Assembly (NCBI GenBank): GCA_021030915.1
Contig: JAGEMR010000011.1
Location: forward strand, 248,001 to 312,000
From: Astrothelium macrocarpum
Taxonomy: Eukaryota; Ascomycota; Dothideomycetes; Trypetheliales; Trypetheliaceae
Direction: 5' to 3'
DNA: 64,000 nucleotides
A program made the translations under genes and the position numbers. The notes beneath the pieces were generated by a model, which saw only the letters and a program-made list of their open reading frames with translations, was not told the DNA's origin and searched no databases. Positions within the stretch are counted from its first letter, which is position 1; the number at the start of each line of letters is the position of its first letter. Positions 23,217 through 33,478 of the stretch are shown here, piece by piece.

Positions 23217-24033
23217 TTATTTGTGCTTCTCCTGATCTGCCTTTTGCCCCTGCATAACCCAATTGCTGTGATACTTGACATACTCCTCCTCTCCCTCCTT
23301 TGTCTTCATCGCTTCCTTCATTTCGAATTTCTCGGGTATATTCACCCCCCTCTGGATCGCTGGTCTCTGACTGATGTTATCCAGCCAAGTCTGCAGTTTC
23401 GGGAATTTTTCCAATCCCACGCCTGCCCACTCTGCCCAATTCACCCAGCTGAAATTGGCTAAATCTGCGATTGTAAATTTCCCTCCTACTAACCACAGGC
23501 CTTGGTCCTTTGCTTCTTGTGCTTTCAGACGATCTTCCAGAACTTGATATAGCCTTTTCGTCTCGGTATGATACCGGTTGATAGCATACTCAATCTTGAT
23601 AGGCGCGTATCGGAAAAAGTGGTTTGCTTGTCCTTGCATAGGCCCAATACCGGATTGCAAGAAAACGATCCATTCAACCATTTCCCAGTATTCTGATGAA
23701 TCATAAGGAAAGGATATTTTGTTTTCAGGGTCAAAGTGAGCGGTAAGGTAAAGCATGATAGCACCACCTTCGAAAATGCGCTTGGGCGTTCCAGATGTCT
23801 CATCTACAATGGCTGGGATACGGCCGTTCGCTAATCAATGGTTAAAATCGTAAGCAGAAAAGAAAGAAGCTTGAAGCCTAACGATTAATTTCTAAAAACC
23901 ATGGTTCTTTTTGTACATTCTTTGAGATATCCACATGGTGCCAATCATAATCAATGCCAAGTTCTTCTAAAGTGCAGCTGATTTTCTGACCATTAGGCGT
24001 ACCCGCTGTGTATAATTTTACTTTAGACACCAT
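23217..24033 (-). CDS. Ure2-like glutathione S-transferase
   Basis: Two exons, 23883-24033 and 23217-23830 (52-nt intron), give 254 residues. The thioredoxin domain starts KVKLYTAGTPNGQKISCTLE; NPNGRIPAIVD spans the splice junction, and EGGAIMLYLTAHFD is the GSH-binding helix. The C-terminal domain (IEYAINRYHTETKRLYQVLE; LVGGKFTIADLANFSWVNWA) is that of fungal Ure2/nu-class GSTs, which are peroxidases or transferases acting on oxidised and xenobiotic compounds. No prion-type Asn-rich N-terminus, so it is an enzyme-type member rather than the yeast nitrogen regulator. It converges with the EI24-type gene, stop to stop 52 bp apart. Confidence 0.9.
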
Positions 24034-26687
24034 GATCAAGCCCAAATAATCAAATAGTCAATTCGCGTAAAATTGAGGGTCAAAACAAATCTCAGTCAAG
24101 CCAGCTTCATTTTAAGAATTGGCGGAAGCACCGGTATGATGTCAGAATTGCGAAACCCTGAATTTTGGAAATTCCCTGAAGCTAAAAACGGGTTTGAACC
24201 TTTTAATGATTTTTCCTCAATGATTCGTTATTCATTTTATCTCAAACTACCGGTGAGTATCGGGTGCTCTTGACCTACTTAATACACTTACTTTGGTTGC
24301 CTGAGGACCTTGACACTAGCATCATGATTGGTTCTCTCGTCACAATCTCTACATCATCATTTTGTATCCGATATCTACGACAGTCTCTGTAACGTTACTG
24401 AAGGCTTTCAATACTTCACTAGCCAAAGGCATGTAAAATTTCCGCAAAGTGACGTGTTTGATTGATGTGACGAGCTTACGGCTTTTAATTGATCTAATTG
24501 TTTGTTTCAAGAAGCAATTTAGTTTCGGATATGCGCTACGTCAACATCGAACACAAGCAGACGCTGTCTAATTTGCCTGCGATTGTGGTGTGATCGAAAT
24601 GGAGCCAGATGGAGTCAGAAGAATTATGGCCTCATTGTCGTCAGACCTTCGCATGTTTCTAGATTTTGACTGTCATCTATAGATATGCCACAAAATATTT
24701 GCAACCCATAATCTACGCAATAGCACATTCAATATCCCGCTGATCAAATTCTTCCGCCCAGTTCTCCCAAAGCCCTGAGCCCATCTAAAAGAAAATATCA
24801 CGGTCCTCTAGATACAAATCCGCTATCGCCTTCGCTATCGGAATCCTCCTGGCAGCCCACGATCAAAGCATCTACTGGCCGAAGTATGAAACGTCAAATC
24901 CAGAAATGAGTGGCGTAGGAAATGCGCGAGGAATAATCACAACAGGTGAGATAACAAGCGGAAATCGTCGAGGAAGAACAACTAATCCTATGCGAAGTTG
25001 TGATCGTTGTGCCTGTCTTGCAGAAACCTGCTACGATTGTACCTCCTTTCCCTTGCAATAGGAATTCTCAGAACGACCATTGTTTACTCATTTCGTTTCT
25101 CTTATGAGCCTTTTCCTCTCATAGTGGAGAGTCTCAGAGGGACCCGCTTTTGCCTTGCTTCCTTTCGCTTACTGCCTATCACAAGAGCTGTCATACAGGT
25201 CTCCTTCGGCGTACTGGCTTCTTTTGGCGAACTGCAAAGACTATTTCCTCCTCATGTGTCACCTTCCGCATTCTCTTCCCGCTATAATCTATAACGCCTG
25301 CCTCTTAGAATCATTTTCTTCCTATCCTTTACAACAACAACTTTTCCCACTACAACCCCCGTGGCCCAGATACTGAACACGACGAGAACCACTACTTCCT
25401 CCTCCAATATAGACACAATCATTCCTTCTGCTCTTATTTACTTTCATGCACCATCTCTGAGATGAGGGCTATATTCATACGGAAACGAACGCACACGCCT
25501 TTCCCTTGCAAGAATAAGGAAGAAAGCCCCGTATTCCTCCTATCCAAAGGGGAGAGAGATTGCTTTGTCCTTACAAACCGAACACGCAAAGCAAGTTCCG
25601 TCCGAATTGATCAGAATCCGTGGCTAATCAAGTTCAGATTACGCAAATCTCAAACCAGAAAATGTGGCCCCACCTTCACAATTGGACCATCCATTTACGT
25701 CTTCGGTTTTGTCGAGATGCAGCAGTCACTTTTAAACCTCAAGATATTGGGTACATATTGAACGTTCCTTCCAGAAATTTTTTCCGTGTTTCGGCTTGAG
25801 CAATGAAACCTGACGATTGCTGAAGCAATTGATGGACCCACTTGTGGTTCAAGGCACAAAGCTATTTGAGTGACCATTTTCGTGTCTTATCGATCCTCTT
25901 ACCTGAATCCACTTCGTATCTGCTCCCACAACTCGATTCGAACGTCCTCCCTCCACTCAATCTGGGTCTCACTCAACTCGATGCGAACCTCCCTCCCAAC
26001 CCGGATCTTCGCCTTTGGGCTGCCACAAACGATTTACTCGACACGTTTCTACATTGGGTTATAACATACCCTGTTATCATGGGTATTCTCGTCTAGCCTC
26101 CTGGACGAAGAGGTACTGCTGAAAGGCAATGACCGAAGGAAGTCGCTAGCAAGCTTGAGCGTTTACGGTCGCTTCGCGTGGATGGACCCCGCGCTGGATC
26201 AAACCGGCTGTAATTAAATTTTCTACCAATTTCCACTAATTGGCCTAATGATAATGAGGTGCGTCACTTCTCTCTAATCAAATCCTTGACTCACTGTTCA
26301 CTTTTTATCTTTCGTCCACCCAGCTTGTGCCTCACTTTTCACTCTTCTATCTATAATTCACCTCCTGACTCATGCTTCACTTCTTCACTTGTTTCACCTT
26401 ATTCTCCATCTTAAGCGGTAAATTCCTATGCCAAGTGAAAACTTTGGTCACTTTTCTCGTTTTCTGACTCACTTCTCTAGAAGTCACATTTCATGCAGGT
26501 CGACTACGGAAATTTCTCACATTGCTTCCTAATCGGGGTCAGCTGAGAACTCTGATATTTCAAGCTCGCTATCCCTTCTACTCGCTCCATTTTTCTTTCC
26601 TCGCACCTCCTAATTCCTCGAATCCGCTTTGTAGATTTGCGTCATCCAATTAACAAGCTTTTTTCCGTGTAGAAAGATATCTACAAA
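24034..26687. other. 2.65-kb region without a supported gene
   Basis: Contains a pyrimidine-rich stretch (about 25000-26650), with many TCACTT/TTCAC repeats between 26250 and 26480, that looks like a long leader or promoter of the gene at 26688. An open frame 24819-25063 without a start codon is noted among the rejected items. Confidence 0.45.
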
Positions 26688-28000
26688 ATGGTTCGCCCAG
26701 TCACGCGAAGGCAACGAGAAACTGGTGGCCAAGCGAGTCAAGTTGAGCCACCTCATCTCCACATTCCAAGCATTCAGCTTCGCTCTCATGTCTTGGACGA
26801 CAATGCAAATGTCGACTACCATCGCATCAAACCTCGTGTTGACGAGTTTCATGCTATAGCCGCGTTTCACAATGTCCCCTCTCAAGATCCCAACGATAGA
26901 TCAAATTTCGAGTCACATGCCGTCGCCCTCGGACAAATTTCCTCTATGGAAACTGATGACTCTTTCGATCCAGATCAGCAAGAAAACATGGAAGTCCGTG
27001 GAGCTTGGCAACCGGAAAACAAAATTCGAGTACGGTTGCAATTTCTTCCACACCAGTTTGTTCCACGGATCGAACTGAAAGTCAATGTTCACTTCCAATA
27101 TCCTCCTGATAGGACTGAGCAAAAATGCCACTATCAAATTCCAATGGTCCTACGCTTCTCATGCTGGAACACTCGCGAACTCAATATCAAACCCATCACC
27201 GAATCTGATCCTATTGATCCCGCCAATTATCCAGGTCTTGCACAGGAAATTTTGGACGAAGCCGGCCGTGGTATACCATACCAAATTGAGCTTTCCAGGA
27301 TTGACAAACTTGAAGCCAGCAATGTGTTCCCATGTGACCCGCAATACGGAATTTTCAACGACAAATTCGCCACAATGAGGAAAGCTCTTGGCGGTGACTT
27401 CAAGGTGTTTATTCTAGTGCAGGGTCATTCAATCATGAAGAGTTTCTCAACGGTGAAAACAGCTATCGAGGAAATGCGCACTGCAGAACGAGATCGCCCA
27501 AAGTACCACAACTTCTATGACTCCAATGGCAAATTTGCTGATAGAATGACGGGCCGACCACGGGATAAATTTCCAGCGATGCTCAACTTCGCTAACTTCG
27601 AGGAATGGAAGACGGGAATGCTTTTTAGCTGTCTCGAAGCCAACGAGTACCGTCAGGCGACGCGAGGTTACGTATGATCAACGCGCGTTTGATCCGCCTT
27701 CCTGGCCAAGAGATTCCTCCAGGAACCGGAGGAAACGCTCACTCGAAAGAGCCGACCCGTTACATTCACCCAAAAGACACAAATGAAGATTCCGGCTCTA
27801 TGGGAGACATTGCTTTTCAAGCAATTCCTAATGCATCCAAACAGCAAGACCAGCCAATGTCCAATGGTTCACCGACTGCCAAAGGTCAAGTTAATACGGC
27901 AGAGGGTCCCCCAGCTATTACCAGTGTAGATTCTAGTGCGATTGAGACTGTGGATCCCATGGCTGAAAATACGGGTAATGAGAACTGGGGACCTCCCTAG
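26688..28000 (+). CDS. Orphan hypothetical protein, probably two exons
   Basis: The main exon encodes 328 residues (MVRPVTRRQRETGGQASQVE ...) with no signal peptide or membrane segment. Blocks such as RLQFLPHQFVPRIELKVNVH, PANYPGLAQEILDEAGRG and FKVFILVQGHSIMKSF are well-behaved globular sequence, but I do not recognise the family. The frame stops at 27677. A hydrophilic, disordered-looking frame begins at once (IPPGTGGNAHSKEP ... GNENWGPP, stop 28000) and can be joined by a very short intron: 27672-27712 (GTATGA...GAG, 41 nt) or 27667-27710 (GTTACG...AAG, 44 nt). Either gives about 423 residues; which, if either, is used is unclear. The long CT-rich leader and the tandem repeat just downstream suggest a lineage-specific gene. 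Confidence 0.6.
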
Positions 28001-28091
28001 ACTGAAGGAGAGACTGGAGGATATGGTTGGTAAATTGAGAATTCGGGAATGGATTTCTTTTTCTTTCTTTTGCTTTGAACTCGAACTAAAC

Positions 28092-28178
28092 ACTGGTAGC
28101 CTTCCCACCTGAAGTAGGAACTTTGCTTTGTATTTTAGATCACCAACTATATACTGGTAGCCTTCCCGCCTGAAGTAG
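28092..28178. repeat. Direct repeat, 26-bp unit twice, 61-bp spacing
   Basis: ACTGGTAGCCTTCCCACCTG plus AAGTAG at 28092 recurs with one change at 28153. It lies in the 3' flank of the orphan gene. Confidence 0.75.
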
Positions 28179-28897
28179 CAAATATCAAAACCAGCTATTT
28201 GTGTATCGAGGAGGACCCCAACACCACTCCGAGCTGTTAGAACTATTGGATCTTTCATTGAGAAATGCCTCCAGAAATTGTGACAATTTATCATAGTCGA
28301 GGATCTCCCAGATATATTATATCGCGAAATATCCTCTTTGCTGTTTATGGCGATTTTTGTTAAACCCGGTAGTATCTAGGATCGTTTGTACCGGCATATT
28401 CCCCTATGACATGTTCCTGTCTGTGTTTCTATTGGAAATTGACTCCCAGTGCCCCCCAGTTGGTCCACACCCTTTTCGCATCCCCCCTCTCCCCGGAGCA
28501 GAGGCTTCTCCCAATTCTCACTCACCCTCCGGTCCCTGAGGGGCCCCCGGAACTCAAGGCCCCCAAAGCCCCAGCCTACCGCAAGCAAGCACTATTCAGG
28601 CTACCTAGATTCGCTATTTGGGCAATTTGCAAATGTACGGGAAAATATATGAGGATACGGGGTGATTTCATTTCTGGAAATTTGGGGGTTTCCATGTAGC
28701 ATTTGCTTACCTAGCTATAAGACTATTTTTGTAGTAATTCACGAATGTGTTCTCCGAGTCGATCCATTTTACGAATTCAAATAATTAGCAGATTTAGTAT
28801 CGAGGGAGCCCCAGCGTCATCTTGATGAAGAGGAAGAAAAAGAAAATGAAGCAGAAGAAAAAAAAGAAGAAGAAAAATAAAACGAAAGGAGAGGTTA
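28179..28897. other. Intergenic with A/G-rich low-complexity tract
   Basis: No gene. A purine tract (GAAGAGGAAGAAAAAG...) runs from about 28822 to 28895. On the minus strand its complement supplies T-runs just downstream of the tRNA, usable as a Pol III terminator. Confidence 0.6.
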
Positions 28898-29025
28898 CTC
28901 CCAGACGGGCTAGTACAAATCAAAATCTGATCAAGAGACGTTTTCCATTGCACTTACGAATCGAACCCCGATCGCCCGCGCACACCAATGACAGGCGGGA
29001 ATCTTGGCCATTGGACCATCTGGGA
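28898..29025 (-). tRNA. tRNA-Asp(GUC) with an 8-nt anticodon-loop intron and a 48-nt T-arm insertion
   Basis: Read on the minus strand from 29025: acceptor TCCCAGA, A-box TGGTCCAATGG, anticodon stem CCCGC, then loop CTGTCA with anticodon GTC. An 8-nt insert (28981-28988) follows at the canonical 37/38 intron site, then C and GCGGG. The T-arm begins CGGGG TTCGATT C and is interrupted after C61 by 48 nt (28910-28957, GTAAGT...TACTAG). It resumes CCCG, then TCTGGGA and discriminator G. With both inserts removed the length is 72 nt, with 7/7 acceptor, 5/5 anticodon-stem and 5/5 T-stem Watson-Crick pairs. Without removal of the 48 nt the T-stem and acceptor cannot form. The insertion sits within the last base of the B-box, leaving it 10/11 intact. 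T-runs (GTTTTATTTTTC) follow within about 25 nt. It may be an active gene spliced twice or a recently disrupted one. Confidence 0.85.
28910..28957 (-). other. mRNA-type intron-like insertion inside the tRNA-Asp T-arm
   Basis: 48 nt starting GTAAGT (perfect fungal 5' splice site) and ending TACTAG, with two TTGAT branch-like motifs, the second about 10 nt before the AG. The borders are unambiguous: no flanking base can be shifted to give another reading. Confidence 0.75.
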
Positions 29026-30071
29026 TAGTACACTCATTCAAACTTTTCTCTTTGGACAAGTTATATCACAATCATATCTTGCATATCCAAGTAAAATGAA
29101 ACTTTGGTGAGATGGATTCGGAGGTTTGTAGGTTTGGAGTCAGATTCAAACATGTTTTATTATTTCAGTTGCGTAGCTTCTCAGCATTTTGCGATTAAAT
29201 AGCTTAAGTGGGAAGAGAGGAAAAGACTGTTGCTCAGTAATAGTTTAGGACGAGTAATTATACAGTCACAAATCAGACTTCGTGTTCTTTCGCTTGCATG
29301 AGCATAATTAGGAAACTCTGCCGCATCACATGCAGCGAAAGCTGCTTCGATTGTGGCTTGATATGCGCCACTGGTGGTATATCATTTAACCCCTATTCGA
29401 CAAGTCACCCGCGCCCCGACGATACGAACGGAAGAACCCATAAGAAAACCCTACTTGAGCCGCGGCAACTTAAAGTTCTTCCAGTGGAACAAGATCTTCA
29501 GCCAGAGAAATGCTCAAGTATGTACAAGAAATAAAGGCTTTGAAAAAGAGCTCTTTTCACAAATGCGTCTCTTGATGCTCCCTTCGATCTTAACAAACCC
29601 TCAGCAATGAGCGCCTGGCGGCTTCAGTACATGACGAAATGGAAAAATAAATTAGGTCTTTTGCCTAAGATAGTGGAGCAAATCCACGGTTGGACTAATA
29701 ACCGATTGAGCGGGGAGGCTAGCAGGGGATTGGCAGTGAACGGGCCATATCACAGCGTCGCCCCCGGCAAAGTCGTCATGAATTTGACTGCTTCTTGGCC
29801 ACATCGAGTAGGTCCCAAACCCTCCACCAGATAACATCACAATGCATCAATTTGCGATAATGAGCAGGTGCCAATGCCCTGCCCCACTGATGTGTGTGTT
29901 CCTGCAGATAAACTGGGATCAGGTGGTAAGGTATAAATTTCCCCATGCTGCACACGTCTGTAGGCGTCCCTGCTTCATTGCCTGGTCTGTCACTTTTCAC
30001 TTTTCACTTTCTTAGTTCTCTCACTTTTCTTCCTTTCTTTCCGTATCTCGGGTACTACATTGTGAATCACT
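29026..30071. other. Intergenic, peptidase promoter
   Basis: No gene recognised. The last 80 bases before the ATG at 30072 are pyrimidine-rich with tandem TTTTCACTTTTCACTTTC, typical of a fungal core promoter; TATAAAT is at 29932. Confidence 0.5.
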
Positions 30072-32025
30072 ATGGCCGGAGCTCTCAAATTCGCGAGCTT
30101 CGCGCTGCTCTTCAGTTACCAGGCTTCTGCCGCCATTCTCGTTGACAAGCTTGCCTCTGTACCCAAAGGATGGACTGTTGCGAACACTCCTAGCGCAGAT
30201 TCGCAGATTGTCTTGCAGATTGCTCTTGCCCAGCAAAATCTTGATCAACTCGAGTCTAAATTGGCGTCAGTGTCTACACCGGGCTCTGCCTCATATGGAC
30301 AGTATCTGGATCTTGATGACGTGAACTCTCTGTTCGGCGCGAGCAATGAGAGTGCTACAGCTGTTGAGTCATGGCTAAAGTCAGCGGGTGTCACCAAATA
30401 CGTAACACAGGCCGACAGTGTCTGGTTCCAGACCTCAGTTTCGACTGCCAATTCGCTGCTCAGCACGACGTTCCACAACTATGCCGATTCCACCGGATCA
30501 ACGAAGCTTCGAACGACACAGTATTCCATTCCAGAGGAGGTCGCCGCTCACGTTGACCTCGTCTCACCCACAACTTTCTTTGGTAAGACCAAAGCAATGA
30601 GAAGCCGCGCCCGCAAGAACAGGGCTTTATCGAAGCGAAAGACGATCAAGAGCAGATCCTTGTCAAAGCGTCAAGAGCCTGCCGCGTGTCAGCAGACGCT
30701 CGTGTATGAGAACGAGACTTTCGCATCTTTCGGTCCGGCTTGTCTCAAGATCGAATATGACATCAATGGATACAAGGCCGACCCCAAGTCTGGTAGCAGA
30801 ATTGGCTTTGGTTCTTTCCTTAACGAGAGTGCCAGTTTTTCTGACATCTTCCTTTTCGAGCGCTATTTCAACATCACACCTCAGAAGTAAGTAGACTTGG
30901 CAGCCATGGAAGGAGAAGCTAACAATGGATGTAGCTTCTCTGTAGTCCTTGTCAATCCGCAGGATGGCGCAACGGCCCTGCCACAGCCGCCTTCCGATGC
31001 TGATGATGGTGAGGCCAACTTAGACAGTCAATACATCGCTGGCATTGCTCATCCACTACCATTCAATGAATTCATTACTGCTGGAAGCCCGTAAGCTTTT
31101 CCCTTGCTCTGAAGCTTTCAACATTGATTAATTACAATACAGACCTTACTTCCCAGACCCTGTTGAGCCAGCAGGCACTCCAAACGAGAATGAGCCATAT
31201 CTTCCATACTACGAGTTCCTACTCGCCCAGCCAAAGGGTTCTCTCCCTCAAGTCATCACCAACTCCTATGGTGATGAAGAGCAGACCGTTCCGGAAAACT
31301 ACGCCCATCGAGTCTGTAATCTAATTGGCATGCTAGGCCTCCGCGGTATTTCCATCCTTGAATCCGCTGGTGATGAAGGCGTTGGTGCATCATGCTTGAG
31401 TCAGAATCAAACTGTACCTCAATTCAACCCTATTTTCCCAGCAACCTGTCCCTACCTCACTGCAGTCGGTGGCACCGTCTCTTTCAACCCCGAGGTCGCT
31501 TGGGACGGAGGTTCGGGCGGCTTCTCCAACTACTTCAAGACTGCTTGGTACCAGAAGACTGCAGTCTCCAACTATCTCAACACTCAAGTCAGTGCTGAGA
31601 CGAAAGAATATTATGGCAACTTTGTAAATTTCTCCGGACGTGGATTTCCCGATGTTGCAGCACATAGTGTAGACCCTGACTATACTGTCTTCCAAGGAGG
31701 TCTTATTACCCCGAGTGGTGGAACTTCTGCTGCATCCCCAGTGACTGCGAGCATCATCGCTCTCCTCAATGATGCAAGACTACGTGCTGGTAATTCAACA
31801 TTGGGTTTTTTGAACCCGCTCATTTACGGAAGTGCCTACAAACTCTTCACAGATATTACATTGGGTCAATCAGATGGTTGCAATGGAAATGACACGCAGA
31901 CTGGTGCACCAGTTCCCGGTGCTGGAGTTATTCCAGGCGCCCACTGGAACGCCACGGTGGGATGGGATCCTGTTACAGGGTTCGGAACTCCAGACTTTGG
32001 CAAGTTGCTAGCGGCATACGGATGA
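30072..32025 (+). CDS. Secreted tripeptidyl-peptidase (sedolisin, S53)
   Basis: Three exons, 30072-30886, 30935-31090 and 31143-32025 (introns 48 and 52 nt), give 617 residues. Signal peptide MAGALKFASFALLFSYQASA. The Pro-kumamolisin activation domain follows (YGQYLDLDDVNSLFGA is the conserved part). A basic segment (ALSKRKTIKSRSLSKRQ) offers Kex2-type sites for release of the mature enzyme. Catalytic residues are visible: Glu and Asp in GEANLDSQY, oxyanion-hole Asp in NSYGDEEQ, and Ser in SGGTSAASP. GWDPVTGFGTPDF near the C-terminus is the calcium-site region. Several NxS/T sites fit secretion. Enzymes of this group release tripeptides at acidic pH outside the cell and are used in protein feeding or host-tissue degradation. 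Confidence 0.93.
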
Positions 32026-32496
32026 ACGAAGATTTGAAAGTTCTTGTATATATTTGAGCTATTCTGCAACTTGAAATGACAAGTTTTGCAATCTATGCAA
32101 ACATATGATTCTCCAACCTTATCCGTACGACTTATAGAACTTCCATGGGGTATTATCATTGGAAAAGATCATACATTCTGAATGATAGTGACCATACACG
32201 TGCCTATGACGAAATTAACAAATTTGTTACAATACTCTTACCACGTAGGCTTTTGGGGTTATCTGTTACATGCGAAGAAACTCACATCAAGAGTTGCCGG
32301 CTACACGGCAGAGCAGGACTAGATGTGTATTCACACTCAGCATCTTCAATCGCCATCACTTGGATTAGATGATAAGCCAGGTAAGCATGAAAACTAAATG
32401 CGTATATTTGTACTGCATTACAAAAACTTATTAAGGCATTACTTCCACTTTTCACGCGCATTGACTTGCACACCAAACACAAACGCATCCGCTAAC
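32026..32496. other. Convergent 3' flanks, no gene
   Basis: Shared 3' region of the peptidase (plus) and the SOD gene (minus). Nothing further recognised. Confidence 0.6.
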
Positions 32497-33478
32497 CTAC
32501 AAGAACAACGCAAAGATAGCAGCCATAACACCAGCAGCGCCAAAGCCAGCTACACGGTCCGCAGCACTACCCGGAGTGTAGGGCACAGTTGTCTGAGTCG
32601 GCGTGCTCGGAATCGTCCCATTCAACGACGAGTTCGTCGCCGTGACCTGCTGGAAGTTGGCGCAAGTCAAGCGCGTCGTGTTGCTCGAATGGATGACAAT
32701 ACTCTTATCGCCAAAGAACGCCGGGCTGCTGGGGTCGGTGCTCAAGAAGTCGTCGACGTAGTGGGCGAGGAAGGGGTTCTGCGTGATCTTGCCGTACTTG
32801 CCGGCGAGATCGCCGACCTGGCAGCTCGCGAGGTTGGCCGTGTTGCACGGGTAGTACTCCCCCCGGTCGGTCGGGTCCAGGTGGCCCACGGTCGCGCTGC
32901 AGTTGCCGTCGGCCGGCACCGCGAACTCGTGGATGTGGTAGAGGAAGGGCCCGAAGGCGGCGGCGTTGGGGAAGCCGCCGAAGTTGACGTTCACGTTGAC
33001 GCCGGTCGTGCCGGGCTTCGAGGAGATGGTGATGGCGCCTGTGATGGTGGAGCCGGTGCCGTCGTCGACTGGAGAAGAGATGTTAGGGAGGATTTCCAAA
33101 ATATAGAGGGATGGGGTTTTGGTTTACAGTTGGAGCTGGGGAGGACGGCTTGATATGTTGCAGCCGGGAGACTTGTTTGAGTTGTGGCTGGGCCGTTGAC
33201 TGGCTCGAAGCTGTAGCAATGGATTAACTTTGTCAAGGAGGTTCAGCCTTGGGCAGCGGTATTTTCTTTATTCACCTTGGGTTGGCTGGGCCTTGATCAA
33301 TGATGGCACCTTCTTCAGTCTCAACACCAGCGAATGGAGTTCCCGTGGGAAGAACTGGAAGGACTCCACTCAATGTTGTGCTGAGTGTCTGAGGAGCTGG
33401 TGGAGGAAAGCCTTCACCGGCGCCTTGGGAGCGCACAAGGGCAGCACCGCAAACAGCTAGGAGAACGCTGGTGTACAT
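32497..33478 (-). CDS. GPI-anchored Cu-only superoxide dismutase
   Basis: Three exons, 33276-33478, 33128-33210 and 32497-33068, give 285 residues. The signal peptide is MYTSVLLAVCGAALVRSQG. The SOD core starts ITGAITISSKPGTTGVNVNV. Copper ligands are YHIHEF, VGHLDP and VIHSS, and cysteines pair in the pattern NC...PC...SC...TC. GDLAGKYGKI matches the fungal Sod5/cell-surface Cu-only group, which lacks the zinc site and electrostatic loop and acts on extracellular superoxide. The C-terminus is a Thr/Pro-rich spacer followed by a hydrophobic tail (VAGFGAAGVMAAIFALFL), a GPI-anchor signal. Very high GC at codon third positions in the core suggests strong expression. The enzyme would protect the wall against oxidative bursts. 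Confidence 0.88.

Noticed and set aside
24819..25063. Start-less open frame YKSAIAFAIGILLAAHDQSI ... RSCDRCACLAETCYDC
   Set aside because: Looks faintly like a cleaved secreted Cys-rich peptide, but no ATG, no attachable exon and no homology recognised.
32398..33153. 251-codon plus-strand Arg/Val/Gly-rich frame
   Set aside because: Antisense shadow created by high GC3 in the SOD gene.
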